Assembly (NCBI GenBank): GCA_002502245.1 | Contig: DAPW01000014.1 | Location: forward strand, 1 to 33,500 | Length of the DNA stretch: 33,500 bases | Direction: 5' to 3' | From: Methanoregula sp. UBA154 | GTDB taxonomy: Archaea > Halobacteriota > Methanomicrobia > Methanomicrobiales > Methanospirillaceae | Part shown: one piece after another, positions 6,375 to 15,164 of the stretch | Layout: the number at the start of each line of letters is the position of its first letter | Position numbering within the stretch: the first letter of the stretch is position 1 | Made by a program: the position numbers and the translations under genes | Notes under the pieces: model-generated | The model's database searches: none | What the model was told of the DNA's origin: nothing | What the model saw: the letters and a program-made list of their open reading frames with translations, nothing else

Positions 6375-7904
6375 ATGACAACCGAAATTCCGCTCAACCT
6401 GCAACTCCAGGAGTTCATCACGGCAGTGAACGACCAGCCAAAGCCACTCGTAATTCCGCTTTGTGCCGAGCTGCCACTCCCGGCACTCTCACCACTTGAT
6501 ATGTACACGGGCACACGGACCGGGTGCGGGTTCCTGCTCGAATCCATGGAAGGCAGCGAGAAACTTGCCCGCTACTCCTTCATAGGTATTGACCCTGAAT
6601 TCGTAATCTCCATTGGAGAAACGGTAAATCTGAAAGGGAACGAACCATTCATTTCCATTGCACGGGAGCCCGAAGGAAAAGATCCTGTTGAGAAGATCAA
6701 ATCGATCCTTTCGAGATTTCATTATATGAACGTGAAGGCTCCCCGCTTTTTCGGGGGGATGGTCGGATACTTTGCCTATGACTGCATCTACTCGATGTTT
6801 GAGAACGTGAGGGGGAAGGAAACGGCACCAGCCCGGAACGATCGCACCATGGCCGATGCCTGTTTCATGTTCACCAAGGACTGCATTGTTATCGATCACC
6901 GGGATAAGAAGCTGTATATCTTCTCAAGCCCGTTCCTGACGTATGATACGGATATTGAAGTCGAATACAAAAAATGTACAGAAAGGATCCGGGCCATCGC
7001 AGATCATGTCAGGGTACTCGCCTCCGATAGAAAACCGGATCCTGCAACACATATGGGCCCGGTCAGGTCTGCATCTTTTTCATCACCGGTATCACAGGAT
7101 GCATTTGAACGCTCCGTAGATCTGGTCAAGAAGCATATCGTTGCAGGAGACATCTTCCAGGCCGTCCTCTCACGGCGGATTGAATGCCGGATTAACGACG
7201 ATCCCTTTGCCGTGTACACCGCACTCCGCGAGATTAACCCGAGCCCGTACATGTACTATCTTGATTTCGGCGACGAGAAGGTGATCGGGGCAAGTCCTGA
7301 GATGCTGGTGCGGGTAGAGAAGCGCCGGGTGACCACGGTCCCGATTGCCGGCACCCGCCCCCGGGGGAAGACCATCAGGCAGGACGAGCAGTTCGCGCAG
7401 GAGCTTCTGGGGGATCCAAAAGAACGGGCCGAACATACCATGCTTGTCGATCTCGCACGGAACGACATCGGGAGAGTCTCCCGGTTCGGATCTGTCGAAG
7501 TCAATGATTTCATGACCATTGAAAAATTCTCCCATGTCCAGCATATCGTCTCGACCGTGAACGGGACACTGAAAGACAACCTTGACTGCTATGATGCATT
7601 CCGGTCGTGCTTCCCTGCAGGCACGGTATCAGGGGCACCGAAGATCCGGGCAATGCAGATCATCGACGAACAGGAGTCGTTACCGCGCGGCATTTATGCG
7701 GGTGCCGTGGGGTATATCGGATTTGACCGGAACCTCGATTTTGCAATTGCCATCCGCACGGTGATCGTACGGGACGGGACTGCCTATGTGCAGATCGGTG
7801 CCGGGATAGTCGCCGATTCCGTACCGGCAAACGAGTGGACCGAGACCGAGAACAAGGCTGCAGCAATGATACGGGCAATTGAGCGGTCAGGGGTATGTTC
7901 ATGA
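6375..7904 (+). CDS. trpE: Anthranilate synthase component I
   Basis: This 509-residue enzyme uses chorismate and ammonia from TrpG to make anthranilate, the first step of tryptophan synthesis. The N-terminal domain has LLES (about residues 54-57), the motif that binds tryptophan for feedback inhibition. The chorismate-binding domain has GASPEMLVRVEKRRVTTVPI, GTRPRGKTIRQDEQ, the ERAEHTMLVDLARNDIGRVS block and GTVSGAPKIRAM near the C-terminus. Length is normal for the family. It is the first gene of a tightly packed operon, and its TGA overlaps the likely trpG start as ATGA (7901-7904). Para-aminobenzoate synthase component I is a relative, but the complete trp operon settles the call. Confidence 0.97.
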   Translation: MTTEIPLNLQLQEFITAVNDQPKPLVIPLCAELPLPALSPLDMYTGTRTGCGFLLESMEGSEKLARYSFIGIDPEFVISIGETVNLKGNEPFISIAREPEGKDPVEKIKSILSRFHYMNVKAPRFFGGMVGYFAYDCIYSMFENVRGKETAPARNDRTMADACFMFTKDCIVIDHRDKKLYIFSSPFLTYDTDIEVEYKKCTERIRAIADHVRVLASDRKPDPATHMGPVRSASFSSPVSQDAFERSVDLVKKHIVAGDIFQAVLSRRIECRINDDPFAVYTALREINPSPYMYYLDFGDEKVIGASPEMLVRVEKRRVTTVPIAGTRPRGKTIRQDEQFAQELLGDPKERAEHTMLVDLARNDIGRVSRFGSVEVNDFMTIEKFSHVQHIVSTVNGTLKDNLDCYDAFRSCFPAGTVSGAPKIRAMQIIDEQESLPRGIYAGAVGYIGFDRNLDFAIAIRTVIVRDGTAYVQIGAGIVADSVPANEWTETENKAAAMIRAIERSGVCS

Positions 7905-8482
7905 ACGTCCTGATCGTTGACTGTTACGACAGTTTCACCTTCAACCTCTACCAGCAGGTGGGAAGGCTGGGGGGAAACCCGGTGGTATTTCCCTGCGATA
8001 CGCCACTCAACGTAGTACAGAAGTGCGGGTGTGAGCGGATCATCCTCTCTCCGGGTCCGGGCACACCGGATGATTCCGGCGTCTGCCGCGGGGTACTGGA
8101 GACAATGAGCCGGACCATCCCGACCCTCGGGGTCTGCCTTGGCCACCAGACCATCTGCGCTGCATTCGGCGGGGAGGTCATACGGGCGCCGCACCTGATG
8201 CATGGGAAGACCTCGCTTATCCGCCATGATGGGGCCGGGATTTTTGCCGGGATCCCGACACCGTTCACCGCCACCCGGTACCACTCGCTGGTAGCACAAC
8301 GGGAGTCCCTGCCGGATGAACTGGAAGAAACGGCCTCCAGCCTGGACGACGGCTACGTGATGGGTGTCCGGCATACCCGTTACCCTATCGAGGGCGTCCA
8401 GTTCCACCCGGAGAGCATCCTTTCACCGGAAGGGGATCGCATCATCAGGAATTTCCTGTACCCGCAGGAAGTGCCCTCATGA
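7901..8482 (+). CDS. trpG: Anthranilate synthase component II (glutamine amidotransferase)
   Basis: TrpG releases ammonia from glutamine and passes it to TrpE. The class I amidotransferase triad is visible: Cys79 in GVCLGHQT, with His and Glu in QFHPESIL near the C-terminus; SPGPGTPDD forms the oxyanion region. The start at 7901 (MNVLIVDCYDSF) is preferred over the in-frame ATG at 7895, because AGGGG lies seven bases before it and it gives an ATGA overlap with trpE. At about 193 residues the length is normal. Confidence 0.96.
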   Translation: MNVLIVDCYDSFTFNLYQQVGRLGGNPVVFPCDTPLNVVQKCGCERIILSPGPGTPDDSGVCRGVLETMSRTIPTLGVCLGHQTICAAFGGEVIRAPHLMHGKTSLIRHDGAGIFAGIPTPFTATRYHSLVAQRESLPDELEETASSLDDGYVMGVRHTRYPIEGVQFHPESILSPEGDRIIRNFLYPQEVPS

Positions 8483-9495
8483 TCAAGGAAACGATCTCCC
8501 GGCTCATCGGTGGTCAGAACCTGAGCCCGGAGGAGGCGGGGCAGGTTATGGGTGCCATTATGGAGGGCGCTGCCACGCAGTCCCAGATCGGCGCATTCCT
8601 GGCCGCCCTCCGGATGAAGGGAGAGACGCCCGAAGAGATCGCGGCATTTGCGCGGGTGATGCGCCGGCATGCGGTGAGCGTTGCACCCGTTACCGGCAGG
8701 ATGCTGGTCGATACCTGCGGTACCGGGGGTGACGGTGCGCACACCTTCAATATCAGTACCGCCTCAGCACTGGTGGCGGCGGGAGCGGGTGTTCCGGTGG
8801 TTAAACACGGGAACCGGAGTGTCAGCAGCACCTGCGGTTCCGCAGATGTGCTCGCGGCACTTGGCGTGAACCTTGCGGTGGATCCGTTACAACAGGCCGG
8901 GATCGTGGAAAAGGCTGGCATAGCATTCCTCTTTGCCCCAAGCCATCACCCTGCAATGCGCCATGTCATGGCGGCACGGCAGGAACTGGGATGCAGGACC
9001 GTTTTTAATATCCTTGGCCCGCTCGCAAACCCGGCCGGGGCACAGGCACAGGTACTCGGGGTCTATAACCCTGATCTCACCCTTCCGATGGCAGAAGTAC
9101 TCAGGATCCTCGGCCTCTCCCGCGCCATGGTTGTCCATGGGAGCGGTCTTGACGAGATAACGACAACAGGTGAGACCCAGGTCTGCGAGCTGGAGGGCCG
9201 TGCGATCCGGGCTTATACCCTGAACCCGGTTACCTTCGGGATCGCCCCTGCAAGCCTGTCTGACCTCCGCGGCGGGGACCCGCAGGAGAATGCCCGCATC
9301 ATCCGTGAGATCCTTGCCGGGGAACGGGGGGCCGGCCGGGACATTGTCCTTCTGAATGCGGGGGCCGCGATCTATACCGGCGGGCAGGCACGGGACCTGC
9401 ATGAAGGAATCGGGAGTGCAGCGGTATCCATCGATTCCGGCAGTGCCCGTGCCCGGCTGGATTCTCTTGTGGAAGCAACCCGGGGTGCAGCATGA
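8479..9495 (+). CDS. trpD: Anthranilate phosphoribosyltransferase
   Basis: This 338-residue enzyme moves the phosphoribosyl group of PRPP onto anthranilate, the second committed step. Signature motifs are DTCGTGGDGAHTFNIST (the PRPP/phosphate-binding CGTGGD loop, about residues 76-92), KHGNRSVSS (about 112-120) and NILGPLANP (about 177-185). The length is typical. The ATG overlaps the trpG stop as ATGA (8479-8482), so translation is probably coupled. Confidence 0.97.
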   Translation: MIKETISRLIGGQNLSPEEAGQVMGAIMEGAATQSQIGAFLAALRMKGETPEEIAAFARVMRRHAVSVAPVTGRMLVDTCGTGGDGAHTFNISTASALVAAGAGVPVVKHGNRSVSSTCGSADVLAALGVNLAVDPLQQAGIVEKAGIAFLFAPSHHPAMRHVMAARQELGCRTVFNILGPLANPAGAQAQVLGVYNPDLTLPMAEVLRILGLSRAMVVHGSGLDEITTTGETQVCELEGRAIRAYTLNPVTFGIAPASLSDLRGGDPQENARIIREILAGERGAGRDIVLLNAGAAIYTGGQARDLHEGIGSAAVSIDSGSARARLDSLVEATRGAA

Positions 9496-10247
9496 TTCTT
9501 GATGATATCCTGAAACAAACGGAAAAAAGGGTGGCGCAGCTGCCGGCTGCATTCCCGGAATCCCCGGAACGGGACCGGGTGAGCCTTGCCGCAGCGATCC
9601 GAAACCGGCACGGGAAGAATGCGATCATTGCCGAGATCAAGTGCGCTTCGCCAAGCCGGGGAGTGATCCGGCGCAATGTTGATATGGCAATGATGGCAGG
9701 GGTTCTCAGGGATGGGGGGTGTATCGCCTTGTCAGTACTGACCGAGCCGTATTTCTTTGGCGGGACCTGCAAAGACATTGCCCGTGTCAAGAGCGCTGTC
9801 AGCCTGCCGGTGCTCCGGAAGGATTTCATTATAGACGAACATCAGATTGCTGAATCCCGGGCTCTGGGCGCCGACGCGGTGCTCCTCATTTCTGCAATCC
9901 TGAAAAAAAGATTGCCGTACTTTGTTGATATGGTTCTTGACTACGGCCTCGAACCGCTTGTTGAGGTCCGTTCAGCAGCTGAGGCCGAACTGGCGCTCTC
10001 AACAAAAGCAGACCTGATCGGGATCAATAACCGGGACCTTTCCACCCTTGGTATCGACCGTTCGACAACGAAGAACCTGTCCGGCCGGGTCCGGTATGAC
10101 CGGAGGCTGGTTGTCTCGGAGAGCGGGATGCGGTCCGCTGATGATATCAGGGAGATGAAAGAGTACTGTGACGCCTTCCTCATCGGTTCGTCAATCATGG
10201 CCCATGAATACCCGGGGAAAAAACTGGAGGAGTTCGTATGCGCGTAA
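9492..10247 (+). CDS. trpC: Indole-3-glycerol phosphate synthase
   Basis: This 251-residue TIM-barrel enzyme closes the indole ring of CdRP with loss of CO2 and water. AEIKCASPSRG carries the catalytic Lys and substrate-binding SPS motif, LRKDFIIDEHQI has the second conserved Lys, and IGINNRDLSTL and VVSESGM (catalytic Glu/Asn and phosphate-binding regions) follow in order. It overlaps trpD by four bases (ATGA) and is overlapped by trpF by ten. Confidence 0.97.
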   Translation: MILDDILKQTEKRVAQLPAAFPESPERDRVSLAAAIRNRHGKNAIIAEIKCASPSRGVIRRNVDMAMMAGVLRDGGCIALSVLTEPYFFGGTCKDIARVKSAVSLPVLRKDFIIDEHQIAESRALGADAVLLISAILKKRLPYFVDMVLDYGLEPLVEVRSAAEAELALSTKADLIGINNRDLSTLGIDRSTTKNLSGRVRYDRRLVVSESGMRSADDIREMKEYCDAFLIGSSIMAHEYPGKKLEEFVCA

Positions 10248-10816
10248 AGATCTGCGGGATAACCCGTCCGGAGGATGCACAGTTTGCCGAACAGCAGGGT
10301 GCGGATGCTATTGGTGTTGTTGTTTTCTCCGGGGGCGTCTCACCGCGGGTTGTAGGAGCAGAGAAAGCACGCGAAATCTTTGCCGCGGTCGGCCCTTTCA
10401 CTACAACGGTTGCAGTGTCACATACAAAATCAGAAGAGGATCTTCTGCAGATGATTGCACTGCACCCTCACGCGATCCAGATATCCCATCCCTTCCGTTT
10501 TGATGAAGCTCCGGGCGTCCGGATCATCCGCGTTATCGGCCGGGGCGACCCTCTGCCGGAGGATTGCGATGCCGTCATTGTCGATGACAGCCATGGAAAA
10601 GGTCGTGTTTTTGATTTATCCTATGCCCGGGGCACCGTGCGGCGCTCAACGGTTCCGGTCATCCTCGCCGGGGGCCTTACCCCGGAGAATGTCGGCGAGG
10701 CCATCCACCGGGTCCGCCCGTACGCAGTGGATGTGGCAAGCGGGGTCGAGAGTTCACCCGGAATAAAGGACCGCAAAAAAGTGAGCGCGTTCATCGCTAC
10801 ATGCAGGAGTGCTTGA
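10238..10816 (+). CDS. trpF: Phosphoribosylanthranilate isomerase
   Basis: This 192-residue TIM-barrel enzyme converts phosphoribosylanthranilate to CdRP (Amadori rearrangement). KICGIT at residues 4-9 carries the catalytic Cys, IVDDSHG contains the acidic partner (about 112-118), and LAGGLTPENV plus VDVASGVES form the phosphate-binding loops. It comes after trpC in the operon although its step comes before TrpC's. The TGA lies just before the trpB start. Confidence 0.96.
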   Translation: MRVKICGITRPEDAQFAEQQGADAIGVVVFSGGVSPRVVGAEKAREIFAAVGPFTTTVAVSHTKSEEDLLQMIALHPHAIQISHPFRFDEAPGVRIIRVIGRGDPLPEDCDAVIVDDSHGKGRVFDLSYARGTVRRSTVPVILAGGLTPENVGEAIHRVRPYAVDVASGVESSPGIKDRKKVSAFIATCRSA

Positions 10817-10817
10817 T

Positions 10818-11990
10818 ATGCAGAAAAAAGGAAGATACGGGAAGTATGGGGGACAATACGTGTCCGAGACGCTCATGAGTGCACTCATCGACCTGGAAAC
10901 CGCATACGGGAAGATAAAAAAAGACCGTGAATTTGTCCGCGAGCTTGCTGCCTTCCAGGCGGAATACGCCGGCCGCGAGACACCGCTCACCTTCTGCCCG
11001 AATGCATCGGATGAGCTCGGGTGCAGGATATACCTGAAGCGGGAAGACCTTGTCCATGGCGGCTCCCACAAGCTCAATAACACGCTCGGGCAGGCACTGC
11101 TGGCAAAACGCATGGGCAAGAAGCGCCTGATCGCCGAGACCGGCGCCGGGCAGCACGGGGTTGCCACTGCCATTGTCGGTGCAGCACTCGGGATACCGGT
11201 CGAGGTCTACATGGGCGAAGTCGATACCAAACGGCAGGCGCTCAATGTCTTCCGGATGGAACTGATGGGCGCAAGGGTAATCCCGGTCACGTCGGGGACG
11301 CGCACACTCAAGGACGCAATCAATGAGGCGCTCCGTGACTGGGTGGCAAACGTGCGGGAGACCTATTACCTGATAGGTTCTGTGGTAGGCCCGCACCCCT
11401 ATCCCCTGATGGTGCGGGACTTCCAGTCCGTGATAGGAAAGGAAGCCCGCCGGCAGGTGATGAAGAAAGAAGGCAGGCTTCCGGATACGATCGTTGCCTG
11501 TGTTGGCGGCGGGTCGAACGCCATGGGGATATTCTACCCGTTTGTGAAGGATGATGTGGAACTGGTCGGTGTCGAGGCCGGGGGTGAGGGAATTGATACC
11601 GGAAAGCACTCGGCAACCCTCTGCGCCGGGGAGGCCGGCGTGCTGCACGGTACCCTCTCGTACCTGCTGCAGGACGATGACGGGCAGGTACTTCCCACCC
11701 ACAGCATCTCGGCCGGGCTCGATTACCCGGGCGTGGGGCCGGAACATTCAATGCTGAAAGACAGCGGGAGGGTTGCGTATACGGCAGTGAACGACCCGGA
11801 CGTCCTCGATGCTTTCAGGTTCCTTTCCCGGAAGGAAGGGATCATCCCGGCGCTTGAATCCGCTCATGCCGTAGCATGGGTCATAAAGAACGCTGACCGC
11901 TTTGACCGGGATGATATTGTTGTCATCAACCTCTCCGGGAGGGGTGACAAGGATGTGGCGGAAGTGGCAGCAATGCAGGGGAGATTCTGA
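10818..11990 (+). CDS. trpB: Tryptophan synthase beta subunit
   Basis: This PLP enzyme of about 390 residues joins indole to serine. The PLP lysine is Lys85 in GGSHKLNN. Other family blocks are GRYGKYGGQYVSETL at the start, ETGAGQHGVA (about 109-118), CVGGGSNAMG (PLP-phosphate loop) and the C-terminal NLSGRGDKD. The sequence is the TrpB1 type, which works with TrpA. The ATG at 10818 is chosen because AGGAG lies about ten bases before it; the GTG at 10809 would abut that site. Confidence 0.96.
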   Translation: MQKKGRYGKYGGQYVSETLMSALIDLETAYGKIKKDREFVRELAAFQAEYAGRETPLTFCPNASDELGCRIYLKREDLVHGGSHKLNNTLGQALLAKRMGKKRLIAETGAGQHGVATAIVGAALGIPVEVYMGEVDTKRQALNVFRMELMGARVIPVTSGTRTLKDAINEALRDWVANVRETYYLIGSVVGPHPYPLMVRDFQSVIGKEARRQVMKKEGRLPDTIVACVGGGSNAMGIFYPFVKDDVELVGVEAGGEGIDTGKHSATLCAGEAGVLHGTLSYLLQDDDGQVLPTHSISAGLDYPGVGPEHSMLKDSGRVAYTAVNDPDVLDAFRFLSRKEGIIPALESAHAVAWVIKNADRFDRDDIVVINLSGRGDKDVAEVAAMQGRF

Positions 11991-12778
11991 TGGGACGGAT
12001 CGAGGCGGTATTCTCCCGCAGGAAAAAACCGGCATTCATCGGCTTCACGGTTGCAGGAGACCCGGACAAGGAGACCTGCATCCGTGCTGCAATGGCACTC
12101 ATCAACGGAGGAACGGATATCCTCGAGCTGGGCGTCCCCTTCTCGGACCCGGTCGCTGATGGCCCGACCATCCAGAAAGCCGATGAGCGGGCCCTCGCTG
12201 CCGGAACAAAAATTGACACGGTCTTTGATATTGTCCGCGAACTAAGGAAAAAAACCGGTGTCCCAATCGTCTTCCTTGCATATTACAACATGGTCTATCA
12301 CCGGGGAATTGACCGCTTTTATAAGGAAGCGCACGACGCGGGGGTGGACGGTATTCTCATCGCGGACATGCCCGTTGAAGAGTCCGGAGACGTGTACGAG
12401 ACCGCCCGACGGTACGGGATCGATCCGATCTTCCTCATCACCCAGACCACATCAGATGAGCGGATTAAAAAGATCGCGTCCCGGGCACACGGATACCTCT
12501 ATCTCGTCGCTGTCCTCGGGGTCACGGGTGTGCGGGACACCGTTTCATCCGGCGCGATCGATCTCCTGCAAAGAGTAAGGAAACAGACAGCGGTCCCGCT
12601 CGCTCTCGGTTTCGGCATATCGACGCCCGGACATGCAAAGATCTGCGCAGAGGCAGGGGCTGACGGGATCATTGTCGGCAGCGCGATTGTCGATATTGTT
12701 GAGAGAAACCAGGGCAACCCGGACACCATGGTACAGGACCTGAAAACGTACGTTGAACAGATGAAAAAAGCGCTCTGA
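11990..12778 (+). CDS. trpA: Tryptophan synthase alpha subunit
   Basis: This 262-residue TIM-barrel protein splits indole-3-glycerol phosphate to indole, which is channelled to TrpB. ELGVPFSDPVADGPTIQ contains the catalytic Glu and the Asp of the active site, and ALGFGISTPGHAK plus DGIIVGSAIVD form the phosphate site. Its ATG overlaps the trpB TGA by one base. It is the last trp gene; after its stop a short T-run separates it from a convergent gene only four bases away. Confidence 0.97.
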   Translation: MGRIEAVFSRRKKPAFIGFTVAGDPDKETCIRAAMALINGGTDILELGVPFSDPVADGPTIQKADERALAAGTKIDTVFDIVRELRKKTGVPIVFLAYYNMVYHRGIDRFYKEAHDAGVDGILIADMPVEESGDVYETARRYGIDPIFLITQTTSDERIKKIASRAHGYLYLVAVLGVTGVRDTVSSGAIDLLQRVRKQTAVPLALGFGISTPGHAKICAEAGADGIIVGSAIVDIVERNQGNPDTMVQDLKTYVEQMKKAL

Positions 12779-12782
12779 TTTT

Positions 12783-13292
12783 TTATTCAACGGGATCTGC
12801 GCGATAACCGTGTTCTGCAAGGATCCCGGTCACATTTTTTACCCATGCTGCGGGATCTCCGTACGGGATTGCCGCCACCTGCCCGTTCCAGAGCTTCTCA
12901 AGCGCGGCATCTTCCGTGCGGATAGTATTCTTCCCGATTACCCGCCCGCAGGTTGCTCCTTCGCGGGTGCGGATAAGCATCCGGTAACAGCGAAAATCCC
13001 GGCAGACCTTTGGCCGCGTTGCATAAATCGCACAGACCATCCCCTTTCCTCCATGGTCCTTCCGCAGGAACCTGCAGGTTTTTTTCTCCGGGCCGTGAGG
13101 GGGGGTATTTTCGGTTTCAAATTCATCGGCAATCTCTTCACGGTATTCCGGGTCCACATGGGCATAGAAGATCGTGTTGTCGATCACGCTTCGACAGTAA
13201 TAATCCCGGTCGTTCAGCTGGCGTTCCAGGGTAATGTGGAGACCAAGACTCCCGCAGCATCTCCCGCACCGGTCACATTCAAACACTGCCAT
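12783..13292 (-). CDS. YkgJ-type cysteine-cluster (zinc- or iron-chelating) protein
   Basis: This 169-residue soluble protein has the features of the UPF0153/YkgJ family: CDRCGRCCGS at residues 6-15, CRFLRKDHGGKGMVCAIYATRPKVCRDF in the middle (Cys residues spaced around an IYxxRPxVCRxF motif), and later single Cys residues. The family is thought to bind zinc or an iron-sulfur cluster; its role is not established. It converges with trpA and is read away from the hgc genes, so it is not part of either operon. Confidence 0.85.
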   Translation of the reverse strand: MAVFECDRCGRCCGSLGLHITLERQLNDRDYYCRSVIDNTIFYAHVDPEYREEIADEFETENTPPHGPEKKTCRFLRKDHGGKGMVCAIYATRPKVCRDFRCYRMLIRTREGATCGRVIGKNTIRTEDAALEKLWNGQVAAIPYGDPAAWVKNVTGILAEHGYRADPVE

Positions 13293-13398
13293 TGCTGATC
13301 AGAGTATTGTCCGGTGGGGAAAAAGGGATTACGCTCTATCACACGCGAAGGTGCCAGGGCAGCTCATACACCTACGGCAGCTCAAAGATAAAAAATAA

Positions 13399-13430
13399 GA
13401 TTTTTCTGATTTTTCTGAAAAGTATAAATA
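13399..13430 (+). promoter_or_regulatory. Promoter of the hgc cluster with a tandem 9-bp repeat
   Basis: TATAAATA (13423-13430), preceded by a purine-rich BRE-like GAAAAG, lies about 32 bases before the ATG at 13462. Directly upstream is a perfect tandem repeat of GATTTTTCT (13399-13407 and 13408-13416), which could be an operator touching the BRE. The repeat is seen; its binding by the AbrB-like protein encoded next is a guess. Confidence 0.5.
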
Positions 13431-13461
13431 TTGAGCAACCTTACCATAATCCGGAATATGT

Positions 13462-13755
13462 ATGACCAGAAAAAATAACAATCCCGGGTGCAAACCGTCC
13501 GATGAATTATTCGGGTGTTCTCCGGGATCCGCGTGCCGGGTCGAGGCAGTCCTCGGCGTAGACGAGCGGGGACAGACGGTGCTCCCCAAGGATGTCCGGG
13601 AAAAGGCCGGCATCAGAACCGGAGATAAACTCGCCCTGATAAGCTGGAGCCGTGACGGAGAAATCTGCTGCCTCGCGCTCATGAAAGTCGAGAGCCTGAG
13701 CGGGATGGTAAAAGAAGTTCTCGGCCCGCTGATGCAGGAACCGGGGAAAAAATGA
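13462..13755 (+). CDS. hgcC: AbrB/SpoVT-like HgcAB-associated protein
   Basis: This 97-residue protein has a swapped-hairpin AbrB/MazE/SpoVT DNA-binding domain: VDERGQTVLPKDVREKAGI and the GDKLALI strand (residues about 33-60). A Cys-bearing N-terminal arm (C10, C19, C25) and a vicinal pair (C69-C70, EICCLAL) could sense a soft metal; this is inference. Proteins of this type are known to travel with hgcAB, and here it comes first, 12 bases before hgcA and behind a good promoter. It is therefore probably the cluster's own regulator. The symbol hgcC is used as I recall it for this associated protein. Confidence 0.75.
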   Translation: MTRKNNNPGCKPSDELFGCSPGSACRVEAVLGVDERGQTVLPKDVREKAGIRTGDKLALISWSRDGEICCLALMKVESLSGMVKEVLGPLMQEPGKK

Positions 13756-13767
13756 GGTTTTTTTGGT

Positions 13768-14838
13768 ATGGATAGAGAAAATAATGCCGGATTATCCCCC
13801 TCCTGCAGGCCGGATCCACAGAAACGGTCGTGCAGCTGTCAGACAGGTGATCTGCCGGCATCAGAGATCCGGACTACAGATAGTACCATCACATTCGCCA
13901 ACAGGCTCGACCATTTCATCGCCCGCTGGGGCTGGAAACGGGAGAGCCACCGGGTAGATCCCGGACTCTACCGTCTCGGGAACCCGACTCCCGACACACC
14001 GGTCTTTGCTTCTGCAAATTACACGCTCAGTTTCGATGCCCTGCGGTCTGCCCTTGCCGGCACGGACGCATGGATCCTCGTGCTGGATACCCAGGGGATC
14101 AATGTCTGGTGTGCAGCCGGAAAAGGGACATTCGGGACGGCGGAACTTGTTCAAAGGATTGGGTGTACCGGTCTCCCCGGCATAGTCCGGCACCGGAAGA
14201 TCATCGTGCCCCAGCTGGGCGCACCCGGTATCTCATGGACGGAGGTGGTACGGAGGTCTAAATTCCTGGTAGAATACGGCCCGGTGCGGGCAACCGATCT
14301 GCCGGAGTATCTCAGGACGCACAAAGCAACGCCGGCAATGCGGCGGGTAGCGTTCCCGTTAAAAGACCGCGTGGTCCTGGCTCCGGTGGAATTTGTCCAC
14401 ACGGCCCTGCCAATGGTTGTTGCTGCCGTGCTCCTCTGGTTCCTTGCCGGCCCCGTTGCAGCCCTTGCAGCAGTATCCTCAGTTCTTGCCGGGACGGTCC
14501 TCTTCCCGGCGCTGCTCCCGTATATCCCGACGCAGGACCTCTCAACCAAAGGGCTGATACTGGGACTTATCATTGCCACACCCTTTGCGGTCTCGTTTGG
14601 GACAAATCCCGCCCTGCCAATCTGGGCGAATGTGGCGGGAGCAGCTGCTGCACTGCTCATCATGCCCGCGGTGGTTGCGTACTTTGCCCTCAACTTTACC
14701 GGCTGCACAACGTTCACTTCCAGAACCGGTGTGAAAAAGGAGATCTTCCGGTATGTCCCGGCCATGGCACTGATGGCAGGCACCGGAGTTGTCCTCGGGG
14801 TTGCACTCGGGATCAGCCGTCTCCTTGGAGTGATATAA
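13768..14838 (+). CDS. hgcA: Mercury-methylating corrinoid protein HgcA
   Basis: This 356-residue protein carries the diagnostic HgcA cap-helix motif NVWCAAGKGTF, with Cys115 expected to bind the cobalt of the corrinoid from below so that a methyl group can be passed to Hg(II). The N-terminal half is the cytoplasmic corrinoid-binding domain. The C-terminal half has about five membrane helices (roughly ALPMVVAAVLLWFLAGPV, VSSVLAGTVLFPALLPYI, GLILGLIIATPFAVSF, AGAAAALLIMPAVVAYFAL and MALMAGTGVVLGVALGI), as in known HgcA proteins. A 40-residue N-terminal extension with three Cys (CRPDP, CSC) is unusual. hgcB overlaps its stop (TAATG). Methyl supply is thought to come from methyl-tetrahydromethanopterin or -folate metabolism. 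Confidence 0.95.
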   Translation: MDRENNAGLSPSCRPDPQKRSCSCQTGDLPASEIRTTDSTITFANRLDHFIARWGWKRESHRVDPGLYRLGNPTPDTPVFASANYTLSFDALRSALAGTDAWILVLDTQGINVWCAAGKGTFGTAELVQRIGCTGLPGIVRHRKIIVPQLGAPGISWTEVVRRSKFLVEYGPVRATDLPEYLRTHKATPAMRRVAFPLKDRVVLAPVEFVHTALPMVVAAVLLWFLAGPVAALAAVSSVLAGTVLFPALLPYIPTQDLSTKGLILGLIIATPFAVSFGTNPALPIWANVAGAAAALLIMPAVVAYFALNFTGCTTFTSRTGVKKEIFRYVPAMALMAGTGVVLGVALGISRLLGVI

Positions 14839-15164
14839 TGTTCAATAACTACACAGAGACCAGCCTGAACTATTATCCCGAGCGGTGTATCAACTGCAAA
14901 CGCTGCACGCAGGTCTGCCCGCATGGGGTTTTTACTGAAGGAAAAGATCGAGTGGAACTCGCCCGGCCGACATCCTGCATGGAGTGCGGTGCCTGCGCCC
15001 TGAACTGCCCGGTACAGGCAATCGAAGTACAGAGCGGCGTGGGCTGCGCCTGGGCAATGATCAGTGCTGCCCTGCGGGGAAGGGACATGGACCTCGGGGA
15101 GTGCGGCTGTTGCGGAACGGACTGCTGCGTTTCGTCGCAGGAATCACCTGGTGAGGAGAAATAA
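14838..15164 (+). CDS. hgcB: HgcB, ferredoxin partner of HgcA
   Basis: This 108-residue 2[4Fe-4S] ferredoxin has CINCKRCTQVCP (C17, C20, C23, C27) and CMECGACALNCP (C47, C50, C53, C57). A further conserved Cys is at 70 (SGVGCAW), and the C-terminal tail is Cys-rich (C89, C91, C92, C96, C97), including the vicinal Cys pair typical of HgcB and probably used to bind Hg(II) or the methylated product. It reduces the HgcA corrinoid to Co(I). The start overlaps the hgcA stop by one base. Its TAA stop (15162-15164) overlaps the lost start of the arsC remnant. Confidence 0.94.
   Translation: MFNNYTETSLNYYPERCINCKRCTQVCPHGVFTEGKDRVELARPTSCMECGACALNCPVQAIEVQSGVGCAWAMISAALRGRDMDLGECGCCGTDCCVSSQESPGEEK

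Noticed and set aside
10797..11747. 316-codon minus-strand frame opposite trpB
   Set aside because: Shadow of trpB; no motif and no ribosome site.
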